Origin: Rhodoblastus sp963828185
GTDB lineage: Bacteria; Pseudomonadota; Alphaproteobacteria; Rhizobiales; Beijerinckiaceae
Length of the DNA stretch: 64,000 nt
Assembly (NCBI GenBank): GCA_963828185.1
Contig: CAWHDV010000008.1
Coordinates: forward strand, 124,001 to 188,000
Direction: 5' to 3'
Within the stretch, counting starts at the first letter, position 1; every line of letters starts with the position of its first letter. Of this stretch, positions 37,202 through 46,418 are shown piece after piece. The position numbers and the translations under genes were made by a program. Under the pieces are notes generated by a model that did no database searches, was not told where the DNA came from, and saw nothing but the letters and a program-made list of their open reading frames with translations.

Positions 37202-37617
37202 TGGACAGTTCTCGGCAAGCCGCGCCAAATGGCTGCGAACTGCGAACGATCAGGGACAAGGGGAAATCGCTCTTTCAAGGCGCACACTCCCATCTGCCAA
37301 AATTGGCTCGACAGGAGTCATCAGCCCTGGGGGCGGTTAGATGGCGAACTCCATCACCACGGCGCTTAGGCTGCGCGCGGCGCCATGACTTGTCAAGAGG
37401 CGTCGCCGTCCAGTTCGGATCGATCTTTGCTGACAATCTGATGCCCCTGCCAAGCCGACGGTCTATCCAACATTCAGGGGCGACCCATCGTTCCATGGTT
37501 CTCGTTGGCGCATTCGGCTTCAGCTTCCAGGCGCGAACGCTTCCGACTGACGAGCAGACGATCATGACGAGAAACCGAGGTCTGTTCAGGCGCGGGACTC
37601 GGCCTGCGCCGCCATGA
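37202..37617. other. intergenic region upstream of the hyf-like operon
   Basis: No convincing gene was seen between the hyfC-like start and the histidine-kinase remnant. It presumably holds the operon promoter, but no strong -35/-10 or regulator site was recognised. Confidence 0.4.
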
Positions 37618-37775
37618 GCGCGGGCGATTTCCGAGGCGATATAAAGCCCCAGCCCCGATCCCTGTTTGCTTGGACTGTTACGCTCAATTTTAGCGGCGCC
37701 CGACGCGTCCGTCCTTCGCGCCATGTGTCAGGGCGTTCGCGACCAGATTGGAAAGCAACCGCGTCACGTTGCTCC
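37618..37775 (-). pseudogene. histidine-kinase ATPase-domain remnant
   Basis: Two HATPase motifs are legible in different frames: an N-box RLLSNLVANALTHGAKDG (around 37710-37765) and a G2-box QGSGLGLYIASEIARAHGG (around 37618-37675). A stop and a loss of the intervening ~40 residues separate them, and no sensor or dimerisation domain is found upstream. It is a decayed fragment between the caa3 operon end and the hyf-like operon. Confidence 0.75.
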
Positions 37776-37834
37776 ATGTGCACGGACGCGAATGGGAGCT
37801 TTGCAATCCGCATATCGCGGACAAAGACATCCGC

Positions 37835-38197
37835 TCAACGGCCTTGCAGAGGAGCGTGGAAACTCTGCCCGGCGGGATTGTACAGCGCCGGCCAGCCCCG
37901 GCGGTTGGAATAGTCGGTCATGCTGAGGCCAAACAGGAACAACAGCCAGAAGAAGCCGCTGGCCGCGAACATCCACTTCAGCGTCGGCGGCCCCTTCAAG
38001 CGCATGAACAGGCTGAACAGGATCGCGGTCTGGGTCGCAGCGACGCAGAACTCGGCGATCGGCCCCCACTTGCCGAGCCCGAGGAAAGCCGTCCACAAAC
38101 TGGCGCCGCCGAGCAGCATCATGACCAGCCAGGCGACGACGAAGGGCGCCGCCCGCGCGCGCCTCGCGTCGGTCTCGATTTTCGGCGCGGCGCTCAT
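37835..38197 (-). CDS. caa3-type cytochrome c oxidase subunit IV-like protein
   Basis: 120 residues from the ATG overlapping the subunit III stop. Three membrane helices (FVVAWLVMMLLGGASLWTAF; FCVAATQTAILFSLFMRLKG; MFAASGFFWLLFLFGLSMTD) match the small CtaF/prokaryotic cytochrome oxidase subunit IV family. It stabilises the oxidase. Last gene of the act-cox operon; the C-terminal YSNRRGWPALYNPAGQSFH is unremarkable. Confidence 0.85.
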   Translation of the reverse strand: MSAAPKIETDARRARAAPFVVAWLVMMLLGGASLWTAFLGLGKWGPIAEFCVAATQTAILFSLFMRLKGPPTLKWMFAASGFFWLLFLFGLSMTDYSNRRGWPALYNPAGQSFHAPLQGR

Positions 38198-38844
38198 GAG
38201 CGGCCTACCAGGTAAATGCACGGGTAGAGGTAAAGCCAGACCGTATCGACGAAGCTCCAGTAGATGCCGACAACTTCGATCGGCGCGAAATAGGCGGGCG
38301 TGATCTCGCCCCTGCGAATTTTCCACAGCAGGATATAGAGGACGAGGCCGATGCCGATCGTCAGATGGATGGCGTGCAGCCCGGTCGCGACCCAATAGAA
38401 CACCCAGAACAATTCGCCGGCCGGCCCTTCGCCCGGCTTCGCCACGTAATTGACGACCGGAACGACCTTGTCCTGAAAGTCGAGATAATATTCGAAGCCC
38501 TTGACCCCCAGGAAGAGGAGGCCGAGCGCCACGGTCGCCACGAGCCAGCGGACCATGGTCTTGCGCCGCCCCTGCGCCGCGGCGTTGACGGCGAGCACCA
38601 TGGTCAGGCTGCTGGTCAGCAGCAGCGCAAAATTGACGCTGCCGCACCACAGCACGGCCTCCTTGCCCGCGACGGCGAAATCATGCGGATAGGCCAGGCG
38701 GTAGATGAAATAGGCGAAGATCAACGCGCCGAAAAAAATCGTTTCATTGACCAGGAACACCCACATGCCCAGTTCAGCCGTATCGCCTTGCTGCTCGAGG
38801 CTCGCATATTGCACTTCGGGGCGCAGGACGACGTCAGCCGGCAT
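38194..38844 (-). CDS. coxC: caa3-type cytochrome c oxidase subunit III
   Basis: 216 residues from the ATG at 38844, which has GGAG six bases upstream; an upstream ATG at 38895 lacks this support. Family stretches: ELGMWVFLVNETIFFGALIF, SVNFALLLTSSLTMVLAVNA, VATGLHAIHLTIGIGLVLYI and GIYWSFVDTVWLYLYPCIYL. It overlaps both subunit I (38834-38844) and subunit IV (ATGA). Confidence 0.94.
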   Translation of the reverse strand: MPADVVLRPEVQYASLEQQGDTAELGMWVFLVNETIFFGALIFAYFIYRLAYPHDFAVAGKEAVLWCGSVNFALLLTSSLTMVLAVNAAAQGRRKTMVRWLVATVALGLLFLGVKGFEYYLDFQDKVVPVVNYVAKPGEGPAGELFWVFYWVATGLHAIHLTIGIGLVLYILLWKIRRGEITPAYFAPIEVVGIYWSFVDTVWLYLYPCIYLVGRS

Positions 38845-40504
38845 GCGTGACTCCTTCCTGGGTAGTATAACGGCCATCTTCTGGATCGTAGGCATAGGGT
38901 CCGCGCGTGACGACCGGCGTTCGTTCGAAATTGTGCTTGTGCGGCGGCGACGGCGTGGTCCATTCGAGACCGGTGGCGCCCCACGGATTGGCCGTCGCCT
39001 TGCGGCCCCAGATCAGCGACCAGCCGAGATAGAGGAGCGGCAGGACATAGGCGACGGCGAGGATCGAGGCGCCCGCTGACGACAGGAGGTTCCACGACTG
39101 CCATTCGGCCGGATAGGTGTAGGACCGCCTGGGCATGCCGAGATAGCCGAGGATGAATTGCGGGAAGAAGGTGAGGTTGAAGCCGACATAGGTGAGGATG
39201 GCCGCCAGCCGCGCCCAGCTTTCCGGAAACATCCGTCCCGTCATTTTCGGCCACCAGTAGTGCAGCGCGCCGAAGAAGGCGCTCACGGTGGCGCCCACCA
39301 TGATGTAGTGGAAATGGGCGACGACAAAATAGGTTCCGTGCACGTCGACATCGATGGCCAGCGTCGCCAGCATCAGGCCGGTGAGGCCGCCGAGCGTGAA
39401 CAGGAGAACGAAGCCCAGCGCATAAAGCATCGCCGCGTCGAAGACGATTTTGCCCTTGTGCAAGCTGACGGTCCAGTTGAACACCTTGATCGCCGAGGGC
39501 ACGGCGACGAAGAACGTCAGCAGGGAAAAGACGATGGCGGAATAGATCGAAATTCCGGCCACGAACATGTGATGCGCCCATACGAAGAAGCTGAGGATGG
39601 CGATCGACATCAAGGCGATGGTCATGCCCCTGTATCCGAAAATCGGCCGGCGGGCGAAACAGGGAATGATCTCGCTCACCACGCCCATGCCGGGCAGGAT
39701 CATGATGTAGACGGCAGGATGCGAGTAGAACCAGAACATGTGCTGCCACAGCAGCGGATCGCCACCGTGGGCCGGGTCGAACAGCCCGACGCCGATGAAC
39801 CTCTCGACCGCGAGCAAAAACGTGTCCATCGCCAGGACCGGCGTCGCCGTCAGCATCACCACGCTCACCGCGTAAATGGCCCAGACGAACAGCGGCAAAC
39901 GCATCCAGGTCATGCCCGGCGCGCGCATGCGGTGGATCGTGACGACGAAGTTCAACCCGGTCATGATCGACGAGAAGCCGTTGATGAAAACCGCGAAGGC
40001 CGCCGCGAACATGTAGCCGTTGGCGTAGATGGTCGAGAGCGGCGGGTAGAACGTCCAGCCGGCGTTGGCGCCGCCCATGATCAGCGCGTAAAGCACGACC
40101 AGCCCGGACAGGTTGAACACGTACCAGCTGAGCAGATTGAGGCGCGGGAAGGCGAGATCGCGCGCGCCGATCATCATGGGGATGAAGAAATTGCCGAAGG
40201 TCGCGGGTATCGACGGGATCAGGAAGAACCAGACCATGATGATCCCGTGCATGGTGAACATGCGGTTGTAGACAGCGGGCTGCAGCAGGCCTCCCGGCGT
40301 TGCGAGGTTCAATCGCATCAGCGTCGCGGCGAAGCCGCCGATGAAGAAGAAAAACGTGATCGAGGCGAAGAAGAGCAGCGCAATGCGCTTGTGATCCTTG
40401 GTCAGGAGCCACGAGCCGATGGTGTTCTCCACGCCCAGGTAGCTGGGTTCGGCCGATGCGGGCGCCTCGCCCGGTGGGACGCGTTCGACGGCGGTCGCTG
40501 TCAT
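38834..40504 (-). CDS. coxA: caa3-type cytochrome c oxidase subunit I
   Basis: 556 residues with twelve core helices. Catalytic landmarks: haem ligand in RMFTMHGIIMVWFF, the His-Tyr CuB helix FWFYSHPAVYIMILPGMG, CuB ligands in FVWAHHMFVAG, the K-channel region, and VAHFHYIMVGATVSAFF with the haem a3/a ligands. This is an A-type haem-copper oxidase: it reduces O2 and pumps protons with electrons from the fused cytochrome c of subunit II. It overlaps subunit II by ATGA at 40501. Confidence 0.96.
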   Translation of the reverse strand: MTATAVERVPPGEAPASAEPSYLGVENTIGSWLLTKDHKRIALLFFASITFFFFIGGFAATLMRLNLATPGGLLQPAVYNRMFTMHGIIMVWFFLIPSIPATFGNFFIPMMIGARDLAFPRLNLLSWYVFNLSGLVVLYALIMGGANAGWTFYPPLSTIYANGYMFAAAFAVFINGFSSIMTGLNFVVTIHRMRAPGMTWMRLPLFVWAIYAVSVVMLTATPVLAMDTFLLAVERFIGVGLFDPAHGGDPLLWQHMFWFYSHPAVYIMILPGMGVVSEIIPCFARRPIFGYRGMTIALMSIAILSFFVWAHHMFVAGISIYSAIVFSLLTFFVAVPSAIKVFNWTVSLHKGKIVFDAAMLYALGFVLLFTLGGLTGLMLATLAIDVDVHGTYFVVAHFHYIMVGATVSAFFGALHYWWPKMTGRMFPESWARLAAILTYVGFNLTFFPQFILGYLGMPRRSYTYPAEWQSWNLLSSAGASILAVAYVLPLLYLGWSLIWGRKATANPWGATGLEWTTPSPPHKHNFERTPVVTRGPYAYDPEDGRYTTQEGVTHAG

Positions 40505-41442
40505 TGCACGGTCTCCTTTGCCAGCGATTTGATGTAGGCGACCAGCTTCAGGATATCGCCCTCGCTGAGCTGGCCAGCGAAATCGGGCATGAGCGGCGCG
40601 TAGCCGGCGACGGTGAAGCTGCGCGGATTGACGATGCAGTCATGGATATACGCTTCGTTGGCGACGCGGACGGATTGATCCTCCATGTGGACCATCGTGC
40701 CGTAGAGCCCGACGAGCGAAGGCGCATGCACCGTGCCGCCGGGATCGTGGCAGCCGCTGCAGCCATGCGCGCGAAACAGCGCCTCGCCCTGCTCGGCGAG
40801 CGACGCGCGCACGCCTTGCCCGGTGAGCCAGCGCGCGTAATCGGGCGCCGACATGACGATCACCTCGCCCTGCATTTTAGCGTGCCGGAGCCCGCAGAAC
40901 TGAGTGCAGGCGAGAAAGTAGGAGCCTGTCTTGTCGGCCTTGAACCACAAGGTCTCGAGCGTGCCCGGCACGACGTCGTGCTTGACGCGGAAAGCGGGCA
41001 CGAAGAAGCTGTGAATGACGTCCTGCGACGCCATCGCCAGCCGGATGGTCTTGTTGACCGGCACGTGGAGCGTGTTGATCTCGCGCTGGCCGCCGGGATG
41101 CTCGATCTTCCACATCCAGCGCTTGCCGACGACATAGATCTCCTCGTCGCCCGCGGGCGCCTGGAACAGCCAGACATAGAGCTCCGCGCCCCATACGAAA
41201 AGGACGAGAAAAAGGCCCAGCGTCGCCGTGGTCCAGCCGAGTTCGAAACGCCAGGTTTTCGCGGCGAGATTGGCGCGCGAAGCGCTGCTGTCGCGACGAT
41301 AGCGGACGCAGAAGACCAGCATCATCGCGACGACGGTCGCCATGATCAGTCCGCTCAGCATCAGTTCGGCGACGAAGAGGCGATTGACCGCCGTGGCGTT
41401 GATGGCGGCCGTGTCGGGCCAGAACGGGATCCAGCGCCCCAT
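40501..41442 (-). CDS. coxB: caa3-type cytochrome c oxidase subunit II with fused cytochrome c
   Basis: 313 residues: two N-terminal helices, a cupredoxin domain with the CuA site CTQFCGLRHAKMQGEV plus the upstream His in DVIHSFFVPAF, then a C-terminal cytochrome c with CSGCHDPGGTVHAPSL and the axial Met in YAPLMPDFAGQL. The covalent haem c makes this a caa3-type oxidase, which receives electrons from alternative complex III in this operon. A four-base gap separates it from the Sco gene. Confidence 0.96.
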   Translation of the reverse strand: MGRWIPFWPDTAAINATAVNRLFVAELMLSGLIMATVVAMMLVFCVRYRRDSSASRANLAAKTWRFELGWTTATLGLFLVLFVWGAELYVWLFQAPAGDEEIYVVGKRWMWKIEHPGGQREINTLHVPVNKTIRLAMASQDVIHSFFVPAFRVKHDVVPGTLETLWFKADKTGSYFLACTQFCGLRHAKMQGEVIVMSAPDYARWLTGQGVRASLAEQGEALFRAHGCSGCHDPGGTVHAPSLVGLYGTMVHMEDQSVRVANEAYIHDCIVNPRSFTVAGYAPLMPDFAGQLSEGDILKLVAYIKSLAKETVQ

Positions 41443-41446
41443 GGAG

Positions 41447-42361
41447 TTAGCCCTTCCGTCCAGAGCCTTTTCCGATCCGATGGAATTGGATCAGGGCTCC
41501 AGGTTTTTGTTTTGACGCGCTTTCTTCACGCGAACCGGTGTCCGCTTCGCTTGAGAACGCTCCGATTGCGGCGAACAGCGCGATGAGCGCAAGGCCCGCC
41601 GCCAGGTTGGCCAACATCAGCGCCGCCATGACGGGGGCGGTGAAGCGACCGAGCGCCACGCCCTGGATATGGCACAGCAGCACGATCCGGGTGAGCAGCC
41701 CCGGCGATTTATCCTGCTCGGCGTCGGCGAAGGCGCCGGTCAGCTCCTGCGGCGAGACCGCGACGCCTTCCATGTAGCGGCTGATCGCGCCATCGGGCGA
41801 GGCGATGATGAAGCCCGCCGGATGGATATAGGCGTCGAGGAAGGCGTCGTAGCGGTAGTGAAACCCGGCCGTGTCGGCGATCTCCCGCACCGCGCCCGGC
41901 GCGCCGCTGAGAAAGTGCAGGCCGGCTGCGCCGCCGCGATCGAGCAATGCGGCGAGGCGCGCCCGGGCCGCCGCGGCGTCAACCGCCTTGTCGCGCGGAT
42001 CGATGCTCACCGCGACAAGCTGGTAATCGCGTCCGGCTTCAAACGGCAGGCGATCGAGCGCAGTGACGAGATCGCGCAGGGTGACGCCGCACAGCGACGT
42101 GCAACGGAGATATTCGAACACCAGGATGACCGGCGTCTTGCCGAAAAAATCACCGAGCGCGACTGGCCGCCCCGCCTCGTCGACGAGCTTCGCGCCCAGC
42201 GGCATGAGCGCCCCGGGATGCGGTGAAAAGGCCAGGTTATTGTCGTCCTTCGCAATCTCGGACACAGGCCTCGGCAAGGCGCGCACGAACACCGCGGCGG
42301 TGACGCACACCGCGAAGGAAACCAGCAAGACAGGGGCCGCAATCCCTCTCGTCCGTCTCAT
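41447..42361 (-). CDS. Sco1/SenC-family copper chaperone with C-terminal membrane anchor
   Basis: 304 residues. An N-terminal membrane segment (GIAAPVLLVSFAVCVTAAVF) precedes the thioredoxin-like domain with the Cu-binding pair LRCTSLCGVTLRDL and the distal His in DAYIHPAGFIIASPDGAISR. A further C-terminal helix (APVMAALMLANLAAGLALIA) is typical of Sco proteins next to alternative complex III. It should load or reduce the CuA site of the adjacent caa3 subunit II. Confidence 0.9.
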   Translation of the reverse strand: MRRTRGIAAPVLLVSFAVCVTAAVFVRALPRPVSEIAKDDNNLAFSPHPGALMPLGAKLVDEAGRPVALGDFFGKTPVILVFEYLRCTSLCGVTLRDLVTALDRLPFEAGRDYQLVAVSIDPRDKAVDAAAARARLAALLDRGGAAGLHFLSGAPGAVREIADTAGFHYRYDAFLDAYIHPAGFIIASPDGAISRYMEGVAVSPQELTGAFADAEQDKSPGLLTRIVLLCHIQGVALGRFTAPVMAALMLANLAAGLALIALFAAIGAFSSEADTGSREESASKQKPGALIQFHRIGKGSGRKG

Positions 42362-42870
42362 GGGCGCGTTCCCGCAAAGCCCGGAATTCCCGACGCAACG
42401 AGTTTCTTCATCGCCTGCTCGATCGGGACGTGCACGATCCCCTTCGACCTGTCGATCCAGTAATAGCCGTTGAGGCGCTTGTCCTCTTCGGCGCGGAAGC
42501 GCCTGAGGTCGCCCTGGGGGTCGGTTTGCAGGTTGGGGCCCGGCGGCGTGAAGCGCAGCGTGCGCGCGACGTCCGGCAGCGATTTGGGATAGGCGGCCAT
42601 CAGCGCGAAACAGGAGACGACCAGCAGCGCCAGCGTCCCGACGTAGACCGTCGCGACCGGCGCCAGCCTCCAGTCGGAAGGCTCGAATGCGGTGTCCGGA
42701 TTCTCGCGCTGAGCGCCTTCGATCTCCGCGAGGCCGGGCCGTGTCGCGTCTTTGGAGCTTCGCGCCATTGTGATCCTCCATGTCGCAACCGCAAGCAGCA
42801 AAACGAGCGCCGCCCACAGCCGGTTCAGCCAGACCGCCCTCCGGCTTTTTGTCTTCTCCGGCTCAGCCAT
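42358..42870 (-). CDS. conserved unknown membrane protein of the ACIII/sco locus
   Basis: 170 residues with two hydrophobic segments (RLWAALVLLLAVATWRI and VYVGTLALLVVSCFALMAAY) and a hydrophilic tail. The tail contains YYWIDRSKGIVHVPIEQAM, a recurring signature of the small protein found between actF and sco in such clusters. No enzyme motif is seen. Overlaps of 4 and 8 bp with its neighbours imply coupling to assembly of the ACIII-oxidase pair. I do not know its function. Confidence 0.75.
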   Translation of the reverse strand: MAEPEKTKSRRAVWLNRLWAALVLLLAVATWRITMARSSKDATRPGLAEIEGAQRENPDTAFEPSDWRLAPVATVYVGTLALLVVSCFALMAAYPKSLPDVARTLRFTPPGPNLQTDPQGDLRRFRAEEDKRLNGYYWIDRSKGIVHVPIEQAMKKLVASGIPGFAGTRP

Positions 42871-43979
42871 GATCCGCCGCCCGTATCGGCGCGCCGGGAG
42901 ACGATCCGCGCGGCGCGTGGCGCCATCTCGAGGCGAACATCATCGCCATGCCGCCGCCGAGCGCCAGCACGGCGGCGACATCGAGCCAGATTGGCGTCCC
43001 TTGCTTGAACTCCGGCATGACCAGCAGCCAGGTGTCGGCGATGCGGCTGATCAGGATCGATACGCACATCGCTGCGACGATGGCGCGATGGCGCTTCGCC
43101 GGCGTCCACAGAAGCACGAGGAACGGCAGGACGAATCCAAGCCCCGCCGAGCTGGCGAGCGCCGGCCGCCAGCGCCGGATCCAGCCGCTTGACGTACCAG
43201 GGGATTTCGGTTCTGAGATTCTCTTCCCAGATGATCAGGTACTGGATGAATTCGACATAAGCCCAGAACATCGTCATCGCGAGCAGGATTTGCGCGAGAT
43301 CGGCCATATGCGCGCGCCGCTCGCCCAATTGCCGGCCTGCCGAAGCGACGGCCAGCACGACCATCGCCATGCCCGTGTTGAACCAGCTCGCCCCTTGCGT
43401 GTACGGGAAAATGGAGGACCAGAACTTCGGCTCCAGCGACAGGATCCAGTCGATGGCGGCAAAGCTCATCGACAGCGCCAGCGCGACGAGGCCGAGGCCG
43501 CTGATCCAGGACTGACGGGGAGCGATCGGACGCAGGCCCTGGCGCGGCCCCAAGACGGCAAACGCCGCGAGGAGATTCCAGACGACGACATAGGCCCCAT
43601 AGCGGAGGAAGAAATCCGTCCTGTTGAGATAGAACAGATTGCCGAGACCGGACGCGGGATGCGTCCAGCCATAGATCGTATCGAGACCGATGAAGGCGGG
43701 AATGCCGGCGAGACTCGCCAGCGGCATGGTCGCGATCGCCGCGTTGAGCGCCGGACGCGCGGCTTCCATCCATTCGCCGCCGGTGAGGTCATGCACGAGA
43801 GTCAAGGTCACGCCAGCGAGCGGCAAGCCGAGCCAGAACAGAAAGCTGCACAGCCAGGCGCGGTAAAACTCCCCCGGCGAAATGGACAGGCCGACGACGC
43901 ATCCGAGCAGGCCGACTCCAAGAGCGGCTGCGGCGAGCAGGATCACGGGCGGCTGTCTTTCGCGCATGGCGGCGTTCAT
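42863..43979 (-). CDS. actF: alternative complex III subunit ActF, frameshifted
   Basis: The protein begins MNAAMRERQPPVILLAAAAL. Family segments include RAWLCSFLFWLGLPLAGVTL, DTIYGWTHPASGLGNLFYLN and TMFWAYVEFIQYLIIWEENL. At about 43138, in a GGCGGGG run after RQLGG, the frame shifts; the next frame reads LGFVLPFLVLLWTPAKRHRA and ends at 42863 with further helices. Deleting one G restores ~372 residues. ActF is a ten-helix NrfD-like membrane subunit of the quinol:cytochrome c oxidoreductase. Overlaps actE by ATGA. Confidence 0.88.
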
Positions 43980-44491
43980 TGCAGCTCCTTGCGTCTGTCT
44001 GCTGGAACGTCCTCGAGCTTCGCGCCGGCGCTCGCCTGAAGCGCGCGAATATAGGCGGCGATAGCCCAGCGATCGGCGGGCTCAACCCGATCGGCGTAGG
44101 AATACATCACGCCATAGCCATGCGTGATCACGTCATAGAACAGCTTGTCGGGCGCGCTTCGCAGGGCCTTGCTGTAATAGGAGGGCGGGGGCGGAAAGCC
44201 GCGCTGCACGATCACGCCGTCACCGGCGCCGGTGCGGCCGTGGCAGGGCGCGCAATTGATGTCGAAGCGCTGCCGGCCGCGCTCGAGCAAGGCCATCGTC
44301 ACGGCCGGCGCCTGGGGCGGCCTGAGCGGCGCATCGCGCGCGATCGTGTGCGCAACCGGCGTGATCGGCCAATGCGCTTGCGAGCCGTAAGGCAGTTCGT
44401 AGGGATTGCGCCTTGGTTGGTTGGCCATGTTGTCACAACCCGCCAGGGCCGCCGTCGCGCACGCCGCAGCGATGAGCCGAGCGCGTTTCAT
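43976..44491 (-). CDS. actE: alternative complex III monohaem cytochrome c subunit ActE
   Basis: 171 residues with a lipoprotein signal peptide (LIAAACATAALAGC, lipobox Cys) and one haem c site NCAPCHGRTGAGDGVIV; the axial Met candidate is in GVMYSYADRVEP. A periplasmic, membrane-anchored electron carrier that delivers electrons toward cytochrome c or the caa3 oxidase. Overlaps actD and actF by ATGA. Confidence 0.93.
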   Translation of the reverse strand: MKRARLIAAACATAALAGCDNMANQPRRNPYELPYGSQAHWPITPVAHTIARDAPLRPPQAPAVTMALLERGRQRFDINCAPCHGRTGAGDGVIVQRGFPPPPSYYSKALRSAPDKLFYDVITHGYGVMYSYADRVEPADRWAIAAYIRALQASAGAKLEDVPADRRKELQ

Positions 44492-45021
44492 GCGCGGACC
44501 TCCTCGATGCGCTCCGCGCCGAGTTGCACCAGCAATTCGCGCACGGCGGTCGCCTCGAAGCGCGGGTCTCCCGCTTCGATGCAGATGAGGAATTGATCGC
44601 GCGAGGCGCGCGCGAAGCATTTGGCGTCGGAGATCGGATGGTAGAGCTTCGGCAATCGGCGCGTCGCCAGAAATCCGAACAGGCCGGCCGCCACCGCGAA
44701 CAGCAGCATGAATTCGAAGGTCGAGACGGCGAAGGCCGGCCAGCTGTCGTGCGGACGGCCGCCGACGTTGATCGGATAGCTCACCGCCTCGTCCCAGTAT
44801 TGAATCCAGTAGCCCAGCGCCGCTCCGACGATCGCGCCGGCGAACATCAGCAGCGGCAGCAGGCGGCGAGGTCCCGGATAGATGATCTCCTCCAGCCCCT
44901 CGACCAGATGCGGCGTATAGGCGTCAAAGGCGCGATAGCCTCTCTCGCGGATGCTCGCCGCAGCGTCCCGCACCGCATCCGGCGTCGCGAAAACGCCGAT
45001 GACGCCGAAGAGATCGCTCAT
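44488..45021 (-). CDS. actD: alternative complex III subunit ActD
   Basis: 177 residues starting MSDLFGVIGVFATPDAVRDA, a DUF3341-type protein with the conserved GYRAFDAYTPHLVEGLEE and two membrane helices (LLPLLMFAGAIVGAALGYWI; FEFMLLFAVAAGLFGFLATR). It is a structural subunit of ACIII without cofactors. Its ATG overlaps the (frame-restored) actC stop at 45018-45021, which supports the reading of actC given here. Confidence 0.92.
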   Translation of the reverse strand: MSDLFGVIGVFATPDAVRDAAASIRERGYRAFDAYTPHLVEGLEEIIYPGPRRLLPLLMFAGAIVGAALGYWIQYWDEAVSYPINVGGRPHDSWPAFAVSTFEFMLLFAVAAGLFGFLATRRLPKLYHPISDAKCFARASRDQFLICIEAGDPRFEATAVRELLVQLGAERIEEVRA

Positions 45022-46386
45022 CGCGATTTCTCCTCTTCGATGATTTCGCGCACCTCCGCCAGCGAGACGATCGGCGCGAACCGCAGGAACAAAAAGAACA
45101 GGGTGAGGAACAGCCCGATCGTCCCCGCGAGCGCCGCCCAGTCCCATGCGGTGGGGTAATAATGGCCCCAGTAGGAGGGCATCCAGTTGTGCTCGAGGCT
45201 CGCCGTCGTGAAGACCGAAACGCTCCTGCCACATGCCGACGATGACGCCGCCCGAGATCAGGAACAACAGCGGCAGATTGCGGCGGACGACCGGAAACCA
45301 CAGGAGCTGGGGAACGACGACGGTGAGGACCTTCTCGGACCAGAACGGGACGGCTGTGAAGCCGAAGACGCGGTGAAAGAATTCCGTCTTGTCGGCGACG
45401 CTGCTTCCATAAAGCGGTCCGAACGCTTCCCAGACATAGGCGTAGGCGAGAAACAGGCTTCCGGCGAGCATGAGTTTTGCCATCGCGTTCATGTGATATC
45501 CGGTCAGCACGTTTTGCAGGCCGTAGCCCCAGCGCACGACGATGGTGAGCATGATGATCACGGCGGTTCCGGAGACGATCGCGCCGAAGAAGAAATAGGG
45601 CGGGAATTGCGTGTCGTGCCAGCCGGGAGTCAGTCCGCCGGCAAAATCGAGTCCGACCACGCTATGGACCGAAATGACCATTGGAGCCATGATCGCGGAC
45701 ATGATGGCGTAGACGACGCGCTGGGAGCCCCATTCGCGCGCCGAACCGCGCCAGCCAAGCGCCAGGACGCCATAGAAGATCTGCTTGCCCCGGCTCTGCG
45801 CGAGGTCGCGGACGGTCGCGAGATCCGGCAGGATGCCGACGTAATAATACATCAGCGACATCACGATGTAGAAAAGCAGGCAGACGAAATCCCACCACAG
45901 CGGACTGCGCACCTGCGGCCATACGCCCATCACGTTCGCGTAGGGAAACAGCCAATAGAAGAACCCCGGCCGTCCCAGATGCATGATCGGCATCAGGCCC
46001 GCGCAAGGGGCGGCCGAAAGCAGCATGCTTTCGGCGATGCGATTGGTCGCCGAGCGCCACGGCGAGCGCGTCACGAAGAACAGCGCCGAGACGATCGTGC
46101 CGCCGCTGGCGAGCGCGATCCACCATACGTATTCCGACAGCGCCAGGCCCCAGGCCACGGGGATTTCCACGCCCCATATGCCGACGCCCCTGGTGAACAA
46201 CCAGAACATTTGCACGAGCAGCACGATGAGCAGCAGGAAGGAAACCGAGAAGCCCACCCACCACCATCGCGGCGCGCGCGGCGCCAGAACCCGGCTCGAG
46301 ACCTCGTCGCTCAGCGAGGCAAGCGTGACCTCAGGCGCGATGATCGGCGCGTCATTGGGCAGTTCGTCCGAGAATGTCGTCGTCAT
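45018..46386 (-). CDS. actC: alternative complex III quinol-oxidising membrane subunit ActC, frameshifted
   Basis: An NrfD/PsrC-like subunit with ten helices: GVEIPVAWGLALSEYVWWIA, MLLSAAPCAGLMPIMHLGRP, GYGLQNVLTGYHMNAMAKLM. The frame is intact to VGMWQERFG near 45217. Then the alternative frame gives VFTTASLEHNWMPSYWG and ends EVREIIEEEKSR at 45018. Taking out one base (or adding two) restores ~455 residues. Quinol is oxidised here. Without the correction the ORF runs on into actD as one false 632-residue frame. Confidence 0.88.
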
Positions 46387-46418
46387 CGGCCAAGTTCCTC
46401 AATGTCTTGCCCTGAACG

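Noticed and set aside
44488..46386. One 632-residue ActC-ActD fusion protein
   Set aside because: The region between them is an out-of-frame reading; the correct ActC end and ActD start overlap by ATGA.
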